Part shown: positions 49,836 through 58,572 of the stretch, one piece after another
How positions within the stretch are numbered: the stretch's first letter is position 1
How the letters are laid out: the number at the start of each line of letters is the position of its first letter
Virus record (IMG/VR): IMGVR_UViG_3300002052_000004
Coordinates: 1-60,562 of that record
From: a virus
Length of the DNA: 60,562 nt
Reading direction: 5' to 3' (one strand)
Notes under the pieces: model-generated
The model's database searches: none
The model's input: the letters and a program-made list of their open reading frames with translations, nothing else
Told to the model about the DNA's origin: nothing
Position numbers and translations under genes: made by a program

Positions 49836-50429
49836 ATGGTAGCTACGGTAAGTATTTATTTCGATACTGGTGGTTCAGATGCTGCACCGGCAACTGAAAC
49901 AGATGTTGACGTTCTCGGTCCTCCGAATCTTCGGTTTAAGTTAGCTGACAACCCAACGATAGATACTAATGATAAGCTTGTCATTCCAGCTTCCGGTGAT
50001 TACTACAGTATGTGGAAACAAATCTATCTGTATTGCGATAACCCTGATGGTAACTCAATTGATAACTTGAGGCTCTACTCTGATGGTACTAATAACTTTG
50101 GTACTGGCGTTGACCTAGAGGTGGGTACAACTTCTCCATTCCCTGAGAAAACGAATACTTCCGATGCAGGGTATGAGGTTGCAACGAAAACAGGCGATAG
50201 CGGAGATGAAATGACTGCAAATCACGCTGGTGTATCTGCAAAGGCAAGCATATTCACATACTCTGAAGGTTCGCCGCTGTCTCTGACAATTAGTGAGTCA
50301 GGCGGTGTGATTGATGCTGCAGGTGAAACAAGCGACTACTTTGTTCTACAGATGAAAATCTCTGATACCGCAGGTCCAGGTGAACTACCGGTTGATGAAC
50401 AGTTGACAATAAAGTACGATGAATCCTGA
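49836..50429 (+). CDS. Beta-rich virion protein
   Basis: This 197-residue, Asp/Thr/Gly-rich, all-beta protein is like capsid decoration or fibre modules. It starts with GGGGGTGAAAAT. Probably exposed on the virion. Confidence 0.6.
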   Translation: MVATVSIYFDTGGSDAAPATETDVDVLGPPNLRFKLADNPTIDTNDKLVIPASGDYYSMWKQIYLYCDNPDGNSIDNLRLYSDGTNNFGTGVDLEVGTTSPFPEKTNTSDAGYEVATKTGDSGDEMTANHAGVSAKASIFTYSEGSPLSLTISESGGVIDAAGETSDYFVLQMKISDTAGPGELPVDEQLTIKYDES

Positions 50430-50451
50430 GCTAACCATCAGGAGGTGTAAT

Positions 50452-50904
50452 ATGGTGCAAAATGTAGAACACTTCGTAGAAGTTACGCCTCCTCTCACCT
50501 GGAGAGCGACCTATAATGATGGCACGGTACTGAGCCAATACAACCCTGATGGGTCGAAGAACAGTTACAACAATCTCGATAGGGAGGGTCTTACAGCATT
50601 TGAATTGCTGAACAAAGCAACAGGGCAGACCATCATTGTTATTCATCTTGACAAAGGTAAGAAACTCATCTGGAGAATGCGTGTTGCTCTTAGACTGGGA
50701 TATATGACAAAGCAACGCGTGCATCTTATTGGTTGGCAGGAGAACAAAATTCTCTTCCGTATTCGAAATTTCGCGATATGCCGAAAGGTTGAAACTATCT
50801 GTGCGATATTCGGTGATGGGCATATTGAGGTCACGGGTGGTTTCAAGAAAAAACATCCGTGGCTCTATCCAGTAATCTTGAGAGAGGCTGAGAAGCTTGA
50901 GTAA
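50452..50904 (+). CDS. Phage-type protein of unknown role
   Basis: In this 150-residue protein, ATG 50452 follows AGGAGGTGTAAT. The WRATYNDGTVLSQYNPDGS stretch followed by LDREGLTAFELLN is a pattern seen in many phage proteins of unknown function that sit near structural genes. Confidence 0.65.
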   Translation: MVQNVEHFVEVTPPLTWRATYNDGTVLSQYNPDGSKNSYNNLDREGLTAFELLNKATGQTIIVIHLDKGKKLIWRMRVALRLGYMTKQRVHLIGWQENKILFRIRNFAICRKVETICAIFGDGHIEVTGGFKKKHPWLYPVILREAEKLE

Positions 50905-51214
50905 GTACATCCGTCACGGGCAATGTAATCGTTGCGGTGAATGCTGTAAACAAGTAGGTGCCCGTATTATGGTTTCGAAAGACACAGGACTCTGTAGATT
51001 TCTCATTGAGAAACCTAAGGGAGTCTTCTCTTGTCGGATTACGATGGATATCTTCCGTAAAAGAGTGAAAAAACCAGGGAGCGTAACGGAGAAGCAATAT
51101 CAATACTGGCTGAATGAGTGTCAACCGTTTCCTAATCCAGATGACCCAGCACATTGTCCGCCAAGGTATGTACTTCCCAAGAAGTGTGGGTATCAGATGA
51201 TTGAGGTGAAATAG
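50897..51214 (+). CDS. YkgJ-like CxxCxxCC cluster protein
   Basis: This 105-residue protein starts at TTG 50897. CNRCGECC at residues 10-17, then CRFL, SCRITMD, ECQPFPNPDDPAHCPP and KKCGYQ give the YkgJ pattern. It is the second such protein in this genome but lies in the late operon, so a virion or maturation role is possible. Confidence 0.75.
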   Translation: MSKYIRHGQCNRCGECCKQVGARIMVSKDTGLCRFLIEKPKGVFSCRITMDIFRKRVKKPGSVTEKQYQYWLNECQPFPNPDDPAHCPPRYVLPKKCGYQMIEVK

Positions 51215-52399
51215 TTGGTTACAGAGGAAAGAAATGCAACGACTTTACAAGCTGCCGGACAGTGGGCGAATGAATCCAACTTTACTGGAGCACATAGTGG
51301 CAGCTGTATGAATGAAGATACTGATGGTCACGTTTCTGGAGAGTTCAGTTTCAACTTCTCAGTCATTCCAGATGGCGCGACAATTGATGGTATCGAAGTT
51401 TTACTGCACTGTATTGCAGGGGACGGAGATGATGATTTAACAGTTGAGCTCTACGATTCAGTAAGCACATGGAGATTGAAAGACGTAGTTGACCCCGGTA
51501 GTGGTGCAGCATGTGGTGATTGTGTCGATAAGACAGTAGGGGGCGCAACTGACACCTGGGGAGGTACATGGACAGGTGCACATATCAAATCTTCAAGCTT
51601 CCGAATCCGAGTCACAGCAGTAAAAGCGGCTAAGGCAGGTGGATACTGGGCGTGTGATTACTGTCTCGTCACGGTTCATTATACTGCAGTAACATCAAAT
51701 ACGAAGGACTTTACAGCTGACGCGATTTTAAAAGCAATTGGAACGAAAAACTTCTCGATGGATGCGATGTTAAAGTTCGTTCAAACAAAGGTTTTCAACA
51801 CTGACGCATTGTTAAAACACGTACAGACGAAAGCATTTGATGTTGACGCATTGCTAAAAGCTGTGCCTACAAAGACTTTTGATGTAGATGCGATACTTCT
51901 AAAGGCACAGACAATAGATTTTACCGTTGATGCGCTTTTAACTGTACCGCAAACGATAGATTTCACAACGGACGCAGTACTTAAGCTTTCACCGAAGAAA
52001 ACCTTCGATGTAGACGCGATTTTGACGCAAGCTCTGACGAAAACCTTCACGGTAGACGCGATTTTAGCATTTGTACAGACGAAAACATTTACGGCAGATG
52101 CAATATTGTTCTTGAAACCAACGAAAAGTTTCACTGTGGACGCACTATTAAAGGCAATTCAAGCAAAAACCTTCACGGTGGATGCATTACTCCTGCAATC
52201 TGTGGAGAAAACATTCGTTGTGGACGCAATTCTTACGAAGTCTTTCACAAAGACGTTTGAAGTTGATGCACTTCTTACGAAAACTCTAACGAAAAGTTTC
52301 ACATGTGACGCAATTCTCGAAGGTGGAGTACCGCCAGAACCTGTAGTTGACCGTGTACCTTCACCCAGTCCGTCAGTATCTGTGAGCGTGAGTATATGA
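51215..52399 (+). CDS. Fibre-like protein with 15 tandem 14-residue repeats
   Basis: This 394-residue protein starts at TTG 51215. Residues 1-160 form a beta-sandwich lectin-like domain. Residues 163-372 are 15 copies of a 14-residue unit with consensus T-K-[TS]-F-[TD]-V-D-A-[IL]-L-x4. The C-terminus is Pro/Ser/Val-rich. The repeats probably build a stalk or beta-solenoid on the capsid. Overlaps the next gene by four bases. Confidence 0.75.
   Translation: MVTEERNATTLQAAGQWANESNFTGAHSGSCMNEDTDGHVSGEFSFNFSVIPDGATIDGIEVLLHCIAGDGDDDLTVELYDSVSTWRLKDVVDPGSGAACGDCVDKTVGGATDTWGGTWTGAHIKSSSFRIRVTAVKAAKAGGYWACDYCLVTVHYTAVTSNTKDFTADAILKAIGTKNFSMDAMLKFVQTKVFNTDALLKHVQTKAFDVDALLKAVPTKTFDVDAILLKAQTIDFTVDALLTVPQTIDFTTDAVLKLSPKKTFDVDAILTQALTKTFTVDAILAFVQTKTFTADAILFLKPTKSFTVDALLKAIQAKTFTVDALLLQSVEKTFVVDAILTKSFTKTFEVDALLTKTLTKSFTCDAILEGGVPPEPVVDRVPSPSPSVSVSVSI
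51701..52330 (+). repeat. 42-bp coding tandem repeat, 15 copies
   Basis: This DNA encodes the 14-residue units of the fibre-like protein. Nucleotide sequence differs between copies more than the protein does, so the repeat has been kept by selection on the protein. Confidence 0.85.
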
Positions 52400-53775
52400 A
52401 AATCGTGAGACCTGATAAAGAATTTACCTTAACCGCGACAGTAAAGGATGAAAGGGGAAGACTTACTGACCCTGAGACACAAGAAATTACGATAAAAGAC
52501 CCTTGGAAAGACCCGATAATAACCTTAACTACGCCAGAAAGAGTCGATAAAGGACTTTACCGTGCTGTGTTTAAGCTACCAAAAGACGTGGAGGAAGGCA
52601 CTTGGATAATTGAATGGCTCATTACTGTTCATAGAAGAGCGGCTGTACAGAAGACAGAGATACAAGTTTCAAGGAAGGTTATCGGAAAGAGAGAGCTGCA
52701 GATGGAAGTTAGACTGAAAGATTACTTCATAAACTTCATAGGAGAAAGGGAAGTTTCATCAATTATGCTCAAAAGTTTGTCGAAAAAAGTGCTCGTAGAC
52801 TGTGGAGAAGGCAAAAGTATTCCAGAAGGAGTGACGGAAATCATCGTAACTCATGCACATCCAGAGAATGCATTCGGATTGAAAAGCAAAAAACTTAGTT
52901 ACCCTGTATATGTGAACAAATTTACAAACCCCATCCTGGTGAAGAAGAACTTCCCGTTCCGGCGGAAAATCTTCTGGAAGAAAGCATTTCAAATCGGTGA
53001 GATGAACATCACTCCTGTGCCTGTTTTACATTCGGTGAACGCACCAATGACAGGACTAATAATCGAACTCGGTGGGTATAAAGTTGGTTACTTTCCGGAG
53101 GTACTTGGCATACACGATAAGTCTGTGCTGAATCAACTTAACCTATACATCGGTGACGGGAAGTCCCTCGATGAGGATATTGTCAGCCAGAGGGAGAAGA
53201 AGAAATTCGGTCACGCATCTATTCGTACACAACTTGCTTGGTTACAGAAAGCAGGTGTTAAACGTGCCCTCTTCGTAAACCTCGGAAAATGGGCGAGAGA
53301 CTCTTCAATTGTGCGAGAGGTATTTAAAGCTCTCGGAGTTGAGTTTGATATGAAAGTTGTTGCTGTTAACAGTGACTACCGTATACATATCTCGGACAAG
53401 TTAGCCCTTCAGAAACGTCTTCCGAGGGTAACCACTCTGGAAGATTTATTGAGTCATTGCAGAGCACCAATTGCTCTCGAAAAGGGTAGCACCGTTATCA
53501 TCAGTGGAACGGTGAAGCCAGGAGAAATGGAAGGCAGCGTTGAACTTCAACAAATGCAGGGCGATGAGACATTAATCCTCCTGAATGTTAGTGACATTCT
53601 CCCACCGGACATCGCAGAGCGTCTTCTGCAGAAATATTCCGATAAGTACAGTGAAGAAGCCGCGGACTCTGTGCGTAATCTCGCTTTATCCTCCGGTCGT
53701 AGATTAGCGACAATTGTTGACATGAATTCTGCACGAGAGAAAGAAGAAAATCCAAAGGAGAGTAATGAACAGTGA
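52396..53775 (+). CDS. Ig-like plus metallo-beta-lactamase-fold protein
   Basis: In this 459-residue protein, residues 1-95 form an Ig-like sandwich. Residues 110-340 follow the MBL fold: VLVDCGEGKS, then IIVTHAHPENAFG where HxHxDH is expected, PVLHS (His212), LYIGDGKS and FGHASI. Asp and His of the second metal site are replaced by Glu157 and Asn158, so catalysis may be altered or lost. The C-terminus (350-459) is a separate beta-rich then helical part. The role in the head operon is unknown. Confidence 0.7.
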   Translation: MKIVRPDKEFTLTATVKDERGRLTDPETQEITIKDPWKDPIITLTTPERVDKGLYRAVFKLPKDVEEGTWIIEWLITVHRRAAVQKTEIQVSRKVIGKRELQMEVRLKDYFINFIGEREVSSIMLKSLSKKVLVDCGEGKSIPEGVTEIIVTHAHPENAFGLKSKKLSYPVYVNKFTNPILVKKNFPFRRKIFWKKAFQIGEMNITPVPVLHSVNAPMTGLIIELGGYKVGYFPEVLGIHDKSVLNQLNLYIGDGKSLDEDIVSQREKKKFGHASIRTQLAWLQKAGVKRALFVNLGKWARDSSIVREVFKALGVEFDMKVVAVNSDYRIHISDKLALQKRLPRVTTLEDLLSHCRAPIALEKGSTVIISGTVKPGEMEGSVELQQMQGDETLILLNVSDILPPDIAERLLQKYSDKYSEEAADSVRNLALSSGRRLATIVDMNSAREKEENPKESNEQ

Positions 53776-53824
53776 ACTTTCCATCTCCATCTCCTCATCG
53801 AACATTCGAACGAACATCTCCACA

Positions 53825-53836
53825 ACCTTTAAATAC
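53825..53836 (+). promoter_or_regulatory. Late promoter before protease/capsid genes
   Basis: ACCTTTAAATAC is a good TATA box, with transcription expected near 53858. It could express a structured RNA, the protease-capsid operon, or both. Confidence 0.6.
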
Positions 53837-53857
53837 TTGCTCGGGAATATTACATAT

Positions 53858-54030
53858 GAACCTCTCGCTAATGCTGGTGAAAGGCAGTCCGCGCAGGAGA
53901 AGTGTACAAATGTTAGGCTCTTATTGCAGTTCCCTCCGTGCTGTAACAAGGAGCTCTGAAATACTACTCGATTGGTCCCATCGAGCGGTGCTTCAACGAA
54001 ACTTTGTGCACTTCTCCGGTAGGATAATGA
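53858..54030 (+). ncRNA. Structured RNA or leader in head operon
   Basis: GGAGAAGTGTACAAA (53896-53910) pairs over 15 bp, one of them G-U, with TTTGTGCACTTCTCC (54003-54017). Inside are TTGCAG/CTGTAA, GCTC/GAGC and CTCGAT/ATCGAG stems, giving a branched fold. Frames through 53776-54044 have poor composition. The element may be a small RNA related in setting to packaging RNAs, or a leader for the protease gene. Confidence 0.5.
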
Positions 54031-54044
54031 GGTGAGAAGAAAAA

Positions 54045-55472
54045 ATGCCATTACCAAGTCCGAATAAAGATGAAACACGAGACGCTTACGTTAATCGCTG
54101 TGTTTCATTTGTGCATAGCGAAAGCAAGGAAAAAGTCGCGAATGCGCAAGCTGTAGCGATGTGCATAAACAACTTCAACAGGAAACATAAAAACCTTGAA
54201 CGAAAGGTATTCCTCCATGTACATCCTACGTATAAAGCGCTTGGAAACGCTCTGGTCGTAACAGGAGAACTCCTCAAACCTGGCATATTCATTGGTCTTG
54301 ACGGTGTTCCGACTAGATATACTGAAGAATTTATCAATCGGGTGAAGAACTCAATCGTTGGGAAACCAATTCGTTTCGCACACAAAATCTCCCCTAGTCC
54401 AGTTCTTCCAGAGATAGAGCAGGGAGAGACAGTTGGATTCTGGACAGGTGTGAAACGCGGTAAAACATTAGGTGTCAAAGGATATGTTTTTAACCCCATT
54501 GCGATAGAGTACTTAAACACCCATCCAAACATCGGTCTTTCTGCGGAAGCCGATGTTGTCACATCAATCAAACCGGGCGTTGGTATAGAAAACGCCGAAA
54601 CTGGAATGCTTACGGGCGGAGTCATGATAGAAGACCCTGCTTGTCCGACGTGCAGAGTCACGTCCACCCGTGAGGTAAACCTCCAAAGCGAGGAAAAGGT
54701 GAGTGACGCGTTGAGCGCAACTACGGATACGACAGGAGATAGCAAACCATTCATAGAGTTAGTCGAGGAAGAGGGATTGAAACTCCCAACACGAGCTGAG
54801 TTCCTGGATAATATGGTGCAGCAACTAACTAAGGCGGGTATCAAAGAAGAGACGATTGGCAAGATTCGAACGTACTTGGAGAAAGGAATTAACTCCCCTA
54901 TCAAAGTGCCAAAACCATCGACGCAAGAAGCTGAGCTTCTTAGCGCACTAACGGTAGAACTTGCAGGGGATAAACAAGAGGATTTCAAGAAATTCATGGA
55001 AGGCTGTGTACCGAAGGACGGTATACAGAAGTGCGTACTACAGTGGAAAGAGAAGAACCAGGCAGCGAAACCTCCAGAAGTACCTCCACCTCCGAGAACA
55101 GCAGAGACCCCCACGGAGAAGGAGAAGGAGCTGGAGGATAAACTGACGCAAACTAAAACGGAACTTGAAGGTCTGAAGAAGGTTGTCGGCCTTCAGGAAA
55201 AGGAGAAGTTCGAGGCATTGACAGAAGACATTAAATCGTACGACAAAGACTTCAAGGCTGAAAGATTCCTTGAAGGTGTGACTTGTCCGGTGACGAAGAA
55301 CAAGATGTTACAGGGATATCTGTCCGTTCTGAAGAAACATGTGAAACCAATCAACCTACAGATCGGGGAGGAAAAGGCTCGTACGCAAGTCAAGAGCTTA
55401 ACAGATGAGATGTTCGGACCGAACGCAACCTTTGAGTCAATCTTTGGTATTAAAGACGAAAAAGGTGAATAG
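54045..55472 (+). CDS. Prohead maturation protease/scaffold fusion
   Basis: In this 475-residue protein, residues 1-45 match the N-terminal module common in phage maturation proteases (MPLPSPNKDETRDAYVNRC, AQAVAMCINNF). Residues 50-220 form an XkdF-like or related protease domain. Residues 240-475 are helical with a coiled coil (about 355-400), typical of scaffold. It lies just before decoration and capsid genes. Catalytic residues cannot be assigned with confidence. Confidence 0.7.
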   Translation: MPLPSPNKDETRDAYVNRCVSFVHSESKEKVANAQAVAMCINNFNRKHKNLERKVFLHVHPTYKALGNALVVTGELLKPGIFIGLDGVPTRYTEEFINRVKNSIVGKPIRFAHKISPSPVLPEIEQGETVGFWTGVKRGKTLGVKGYVFNPIAIEYLNTHPNIGLSAEADVVTSIKPGVGIENAETGMLTGGVMIEDPACPTCRVTSTREVNLQSEEKVSDALSATTDTTGDSKPFIELVEEEGLKLPTRAEFLDNMVQQLTKAGIKEETIGKIRTYLEKGINSPIKVPKPSTQEAELLSALTVELAGDKQEDFKKFMEGCVPKDGIQKCVLQWKEKNQAAKPPEVPPPPRTAETPTEKEKELEDKLTQTKTELEGLKKVVGLQEKEKFEALTEDIKSYDKDFKAERFLEGVTCPVTKNKMLQGYLSVLKKHVKPINLQIGEEKARTQVKSLTDEMFGPNATFESIFGIKDEKGE

Positions 55473-55474
55473 AC

Positions 55475-55930
55475 ATGTCTGAAGTTAGAGGAGCAGATTC
55501 AAACGAGTCGCGAGAATGCTCAGATGCTTTAGATGCTGAGGGATACGTCCTCGGTATGCCAGATGCAAACGGTATTGTGGCGAAATGTGCAGCTGATGCA
55601 CAGGTCTATGGTGTCGCACAGAAGTCAACGAAACATCCTATAACGGGAACTGCGGAAGCAGACAAAGAAGTCGGTGTACTCCGTGCACCAAAGTTTGCAA
55701 TGGTACAGTACAACAACGGTGTTGGTGAGACGATTTCCGTTGGAAGTCTTCTCTCAATGAAAGGAGCGAACGCCGCAGGATGTTGCAGAGAACACTCTTG
55801 GACGACATGGGCCGCCGGAACAGGAACTGAGCGAAAGACACTTGTTGGGATAGCTCTTGAAGCAAAAGCACAATCAACCTCCGGATTAGTCAAGTGTATT
55901 CTACTTTGCCCATCGTTCCCGATGCAATAG
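55475..55930 (+). CDS. Capsid decoration-like protein
   Basis: This 151-residue, beta-rich, Ala/Gly-rich protein with YGVAQKSTKHPITGTA and ETISVGSLLSMKG resembles DUF2190-type decoration proteins, encoded between protease and capsid genes. Confidence 0.6.
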   Translation: MSEVRGADSNESRECSDALDAEGYVLGMPDANGIVAKCAADAQVYGVAQKSTKHPITGTAEADKEVGVLRAPKFAMVQYNNGVGETISVGSLLSMKGANAAGCCREHSWTTWAAGTGTERKTLVGIALEAKAQSTSGLVKCILLCPSFPMQ

Positions 55931-55942
55931 TGGTGAATAACG

Positions 55943-56878
55943 TTGCCAGAAACATTAGGTGCAGTATTAGAAGACGTGGTTCGGCAAGTTGCCCTGCAGT
56001 TGACCACATCTGATCAAGTACTAAGACGCGACGTTATCAGGAACTTCATCTACAGAGGTGCAGGCGTCCTAACTGACGCTACTATGATTTTCCCCGAGAA
56101 GTTCTACAACGGACTGGATATACAGACGGAATTCAACAGTAACCTTGATGTCGACTACCCTGTAGCTGAAGGTGCTGAGGGAGAAGAGGGACGAATCGAG
56201 TGGACTAAGTTCTACATGATTCTGGAGAAAGCGGAAGGAAGCTTCAAAATTACGGATGAAGCTAAAATCCGTGGATACCAGAACAAACAGTGGACGACAG
56301 GTGTCCGCTCGCTTGCTAGAGCCTACGCGAAGAAAAAGAACTATGACATCCTCAGCAAGATGGTTGCAGGATTCACATTATCTAATGCCACAGGTGGCGC
56401 TTGGGATACTAGTACGGATTATGTCGTTAGCGACATAGGTGCTGGTATAAATGCAATTCTCGAAGATGAAACAGCAGACATTGCATTGAGAGACATTCGG
56501 AACATGGTTGTTGCCCTACCAATAAAGGCGTTTAATATCGCCGCACAACTTACGACAATCGCCAATTTAAAAATGAGCTTTGCTGACTATATCAGAGGAC
56601 AATTCCCTGGCCTGAAGATTGTCCCGTTCAAAGAGATATCCAAGTCTACTGGGCTTGGAGGCGGAGACGACGGATACGTTGTCGTTACAGGCGAAGAGAC
56701 AGGTGAACATGGTGTATACCGTGCGGGGTTAGTTCCACTAGTGGAGCAGAAACGTAAAGGCGCATCTACGAAATACACAGTCCGACAATTCTTCGCAAGC
56801 AAGGTAGTTCCTGACTCAGATGCTGTCGCTACTTCCAGTCGTATCTATCAGATGACAGGCATCTTAGGTACGCCGTAG
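55943..56878 (+). CDS. Major capsid protein, HK97-fold type
   Basis: This 311-residue protein starts at TTG 55943. A helical N-terminal arm, a beta-rich E-loop-like segment (residues 45-85), a long spine helix region around 100-135, and a C-terminal VEQKRKGASTKYTVRQFFASKVVPDSD strand pair fit HK97-fold capsid proteins. Position after protease and decoration genes agrees. Confidence 0.8.
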   Translation: MPETLGAVLEDVVRQVALQLTTSDQVLRRDVIRNFIYRGAGVLTDATMIFPEKFYNGLDIQTEFNSNLDVDYPVAEGAEGEEGRIEWTKFYMILEKAEGSFKITDEAKIRGYQNKQWTTGVRSLARAYAKKKNYDILSKMVAGFTLSNATGGAWDTSTDYVVSDIGAGINAILEDETADIALRDIRNMVVALPIKAFNIAAQLTTIANLKMSFADYIRGQFPGLKIVPFKEISKSTGLGGGDDGYVVVTGEETGEHGVYRAGLVPLVEQKRKGASTKYTVRQFFASKVVPDSDAVATSSRIYQMTGILGTP

Positions 56879-56995
56879 CACTTCGGTGCGTAGCGGTGAC
56901 AGTGTAACAAACTTTCCGTCTTGGCCCGGAGGGGCAGACGTTAAACAAACCGTGGGAGGGACGAAACCTCCAAATATCTCTAATGAAGTGGTGTT
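56876..56995 (+). terminator. Hairpin-rich intergenic region after capsid gene
   Basis: GCAC-TTCG-GTGC at 56878-56889 makes a C(UUCG)G tetraloop hairpin at the capsid stop codon. A stem with CGTCT/AGACG and GCCC/GGGC follows, then GGAGG/CCTCC. These may end or stabilise the capsid mRNA. Confidence 0.5.
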
Positions 56996-57334
56996 ATGAG
57001 CAAAGAGGAGAAACATAATCCCGGTCTTTTCGTTACACATGCGGAGTGCGCAAAAAATATGCGAACCTTGCGGAATGAGATTCGTCGCGCTAGAAGAGAG
57101 TTAACAAAAGAACTCAATGGTACAAGCATGGATGTGAAAAAAATAAAGAATGCGCTAATCGGAGAGGATTTAAAAGGCGGAGGAATAGTAGGAAAGATAA
57201 ATGCTATTGAGGATAAGCTAAAGAAGAAGTGGGGACCGAAGGAGTATGCTACAGTCATAACAGCAATCATCGTAGGATTCGGCGGTATTGCGGCCGCAGC
57301 AGTAGGAGTCTTACCGCACCTATTGGGAGGTTAA
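56996..57334 (+). CDS. Coiled-coil protein with C-terminal membrane helix
   Basis: This 112-residue protein has a charged coiled coil in residues 18-80 and a hydrophobic helix in residues 84-108. It may be a holin-like or virion membrane-contact protein. The start overlaps no gene. Confidence 0.6.
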   Translation: MSKEEKHNPGLFVTHAECAKNMRTLRNEIRRARRELTKELNGTSMDVKKIKNALIGEDLKGGGIVGKINAIEDKLKKKWGPKEYATVITAIIVGFGGIAAAAVGVLPHLLGG

Positions 57335-57357
57335 TATACGGGAGGTGTACATAAGAC

Positions 57358-58572
57358 ATGTCAAAACCTGAGTTAAGTGGAATTCCACCAATTTGGACCA
57401 GAGAGGATGTGGAAGCACTTAGAGACCATGCTCTCGAAGGAATTGGTAGCTTCATGATACGTAAGGACGGTAGTAACTTTGAAGCAATCTATAATAGTGG
57501 ACCAAATCTAGCCGGTACACTTCTTGCTGCGGCAACATCAACTGATGCATTGGCTACTTTTCAAGCAGTTGAGTCTGTTGCGTTGGTTAACCAAACCATC
57601 CACATAAAGCATGCTGATTATAACTTCTCTGCAAAGTGGGAACCCGCAAAGAAGTTGAGATTAATAGGAGAAGGATTGGGAACGAGATTACTACCAGATG
57701 GTGCATTTGATGCAATCGATACAACCAACCTATCGTTACTCAATCTGGTGTGGAGAGATGCAGACTCAGTAGACCATGATGCATGTCTTGACCCAAGCTA
57801 TTTTGAACCAGTATATAAGAGTGGTAGTTATGGTCGGAAGACTACATTTGAGGATACTTATATGTACGAACAACCGAATCCGTACAATGTGGTGGGTACT
57901 ACACAAAAGATTTGGTCAAGAATCTGGTATTGGCCTAGGGTGACAGACCTCGATATTCTAAACTTAGCTTTTGGAGCAAGCTTTGACATCAATAGTATAA
58001 CCGGGACGTTGCTGGTTTCGGAAAGACTGACAGACCTCACATCTATGAATAATACTGAACTGCAACAAAGCTATACATCAATAGGGACAGGGTTAATAGC
58101 TGCTGATGCTACTCAAACTATTGACCATCCTACTGGTGGTTTATTTGACCCTTACACAATTGATAATCTAAAGGTTGAGTTAATATTCCGAATGCAAAGT
58201 GGAGGACAGTCTGCACAAATAGCTAATGTTGATTTGTTTCTAGGTTGCGGAGAGATGTTTGTTGGAAACCAACTTCTCATGAAACTCCACGGTAAAGGAT
58301 TTGTTCTTCCATCATTTGTCTTTGCGACACTTGGAGCTGCACCTGCAAATGAAACGCACCTAAAACTTGATACTGGTGACGGTATTATAGGGGCATGGGC
58401 AGAAAAGGTGTTTGATAGTGAAACAGCAGGGCTCTTTCAAGCTGCAGACCCAGTAGACAGAAAGGTCCCACTCCTTATTACTTCAGATGGTCTAATTGTT
58501 ACGGGTGGGGTGACGACCTCACAACACCAAGTTGTTTTTGTTGAGGGAATGTCTGGGGTGTTTACAAGATGA
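57358..58572 (+). CDS. Tail fibre/spike-like protein
   Basis: This 404-residue protein has an N-terminal segment resembling fibre attachment regions, then NQTIHIKHADYNFSAKW and LRLIGEGLGTRLL, as at the start of beta-helix spikes. The rest is a jelly-roll-like beta domain. Probably a receptor-binding or decoration fibre. Confidence 0.6.
   Translation: MSKPELSGIPPIWTREDVEALRDHALEGIGSFMIRKDGSNFEAIYNSGPNLAGTLLAAATSTDALATFQAVESVALVNQTIHIKHADYNFSAKWEPAKKLRLIGEGLGTRLLPDGAFDAIDTTNLSLLNLVWRDADSVDHDACLDPSYFEPVYKSGSYGRKTTFEDTYMYEQPNPYNVVGTTQKIWSRIWYWPRVTDLDILNLAFGASFDINSITGTLLVSERLTDLTSMNNTELQQSYTSIGTGLIAADATQTIDHPTGGLFDPYTIDNLKVELIFRMQSGGQSAQIANVDLFLGCGEMFVGNQLLMKLHGKGFVLPSFVFATLGAAPANETHLKLDTGDGIIGAWAEKVFDSETAGLFQAADPVDRKVPLLITSDGLIVTGGVTTSQHQVVFVEGMSGVFTR

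Noticed and set aside
53772-54035. 87-codon plus-strand frame after the MBL-like gene
   Set aside because: Overlaps a TATA box and a 15-bp inverted repeat; two competing frames have random composition.
54086-55114. 342-codon open frame on the minus strand
   Set aside because: It is the antisense shadow of the protease/scaffold gene, with no ribosome site and Ser/Pro/Val-rich composition typical of antisense frames in this genome.
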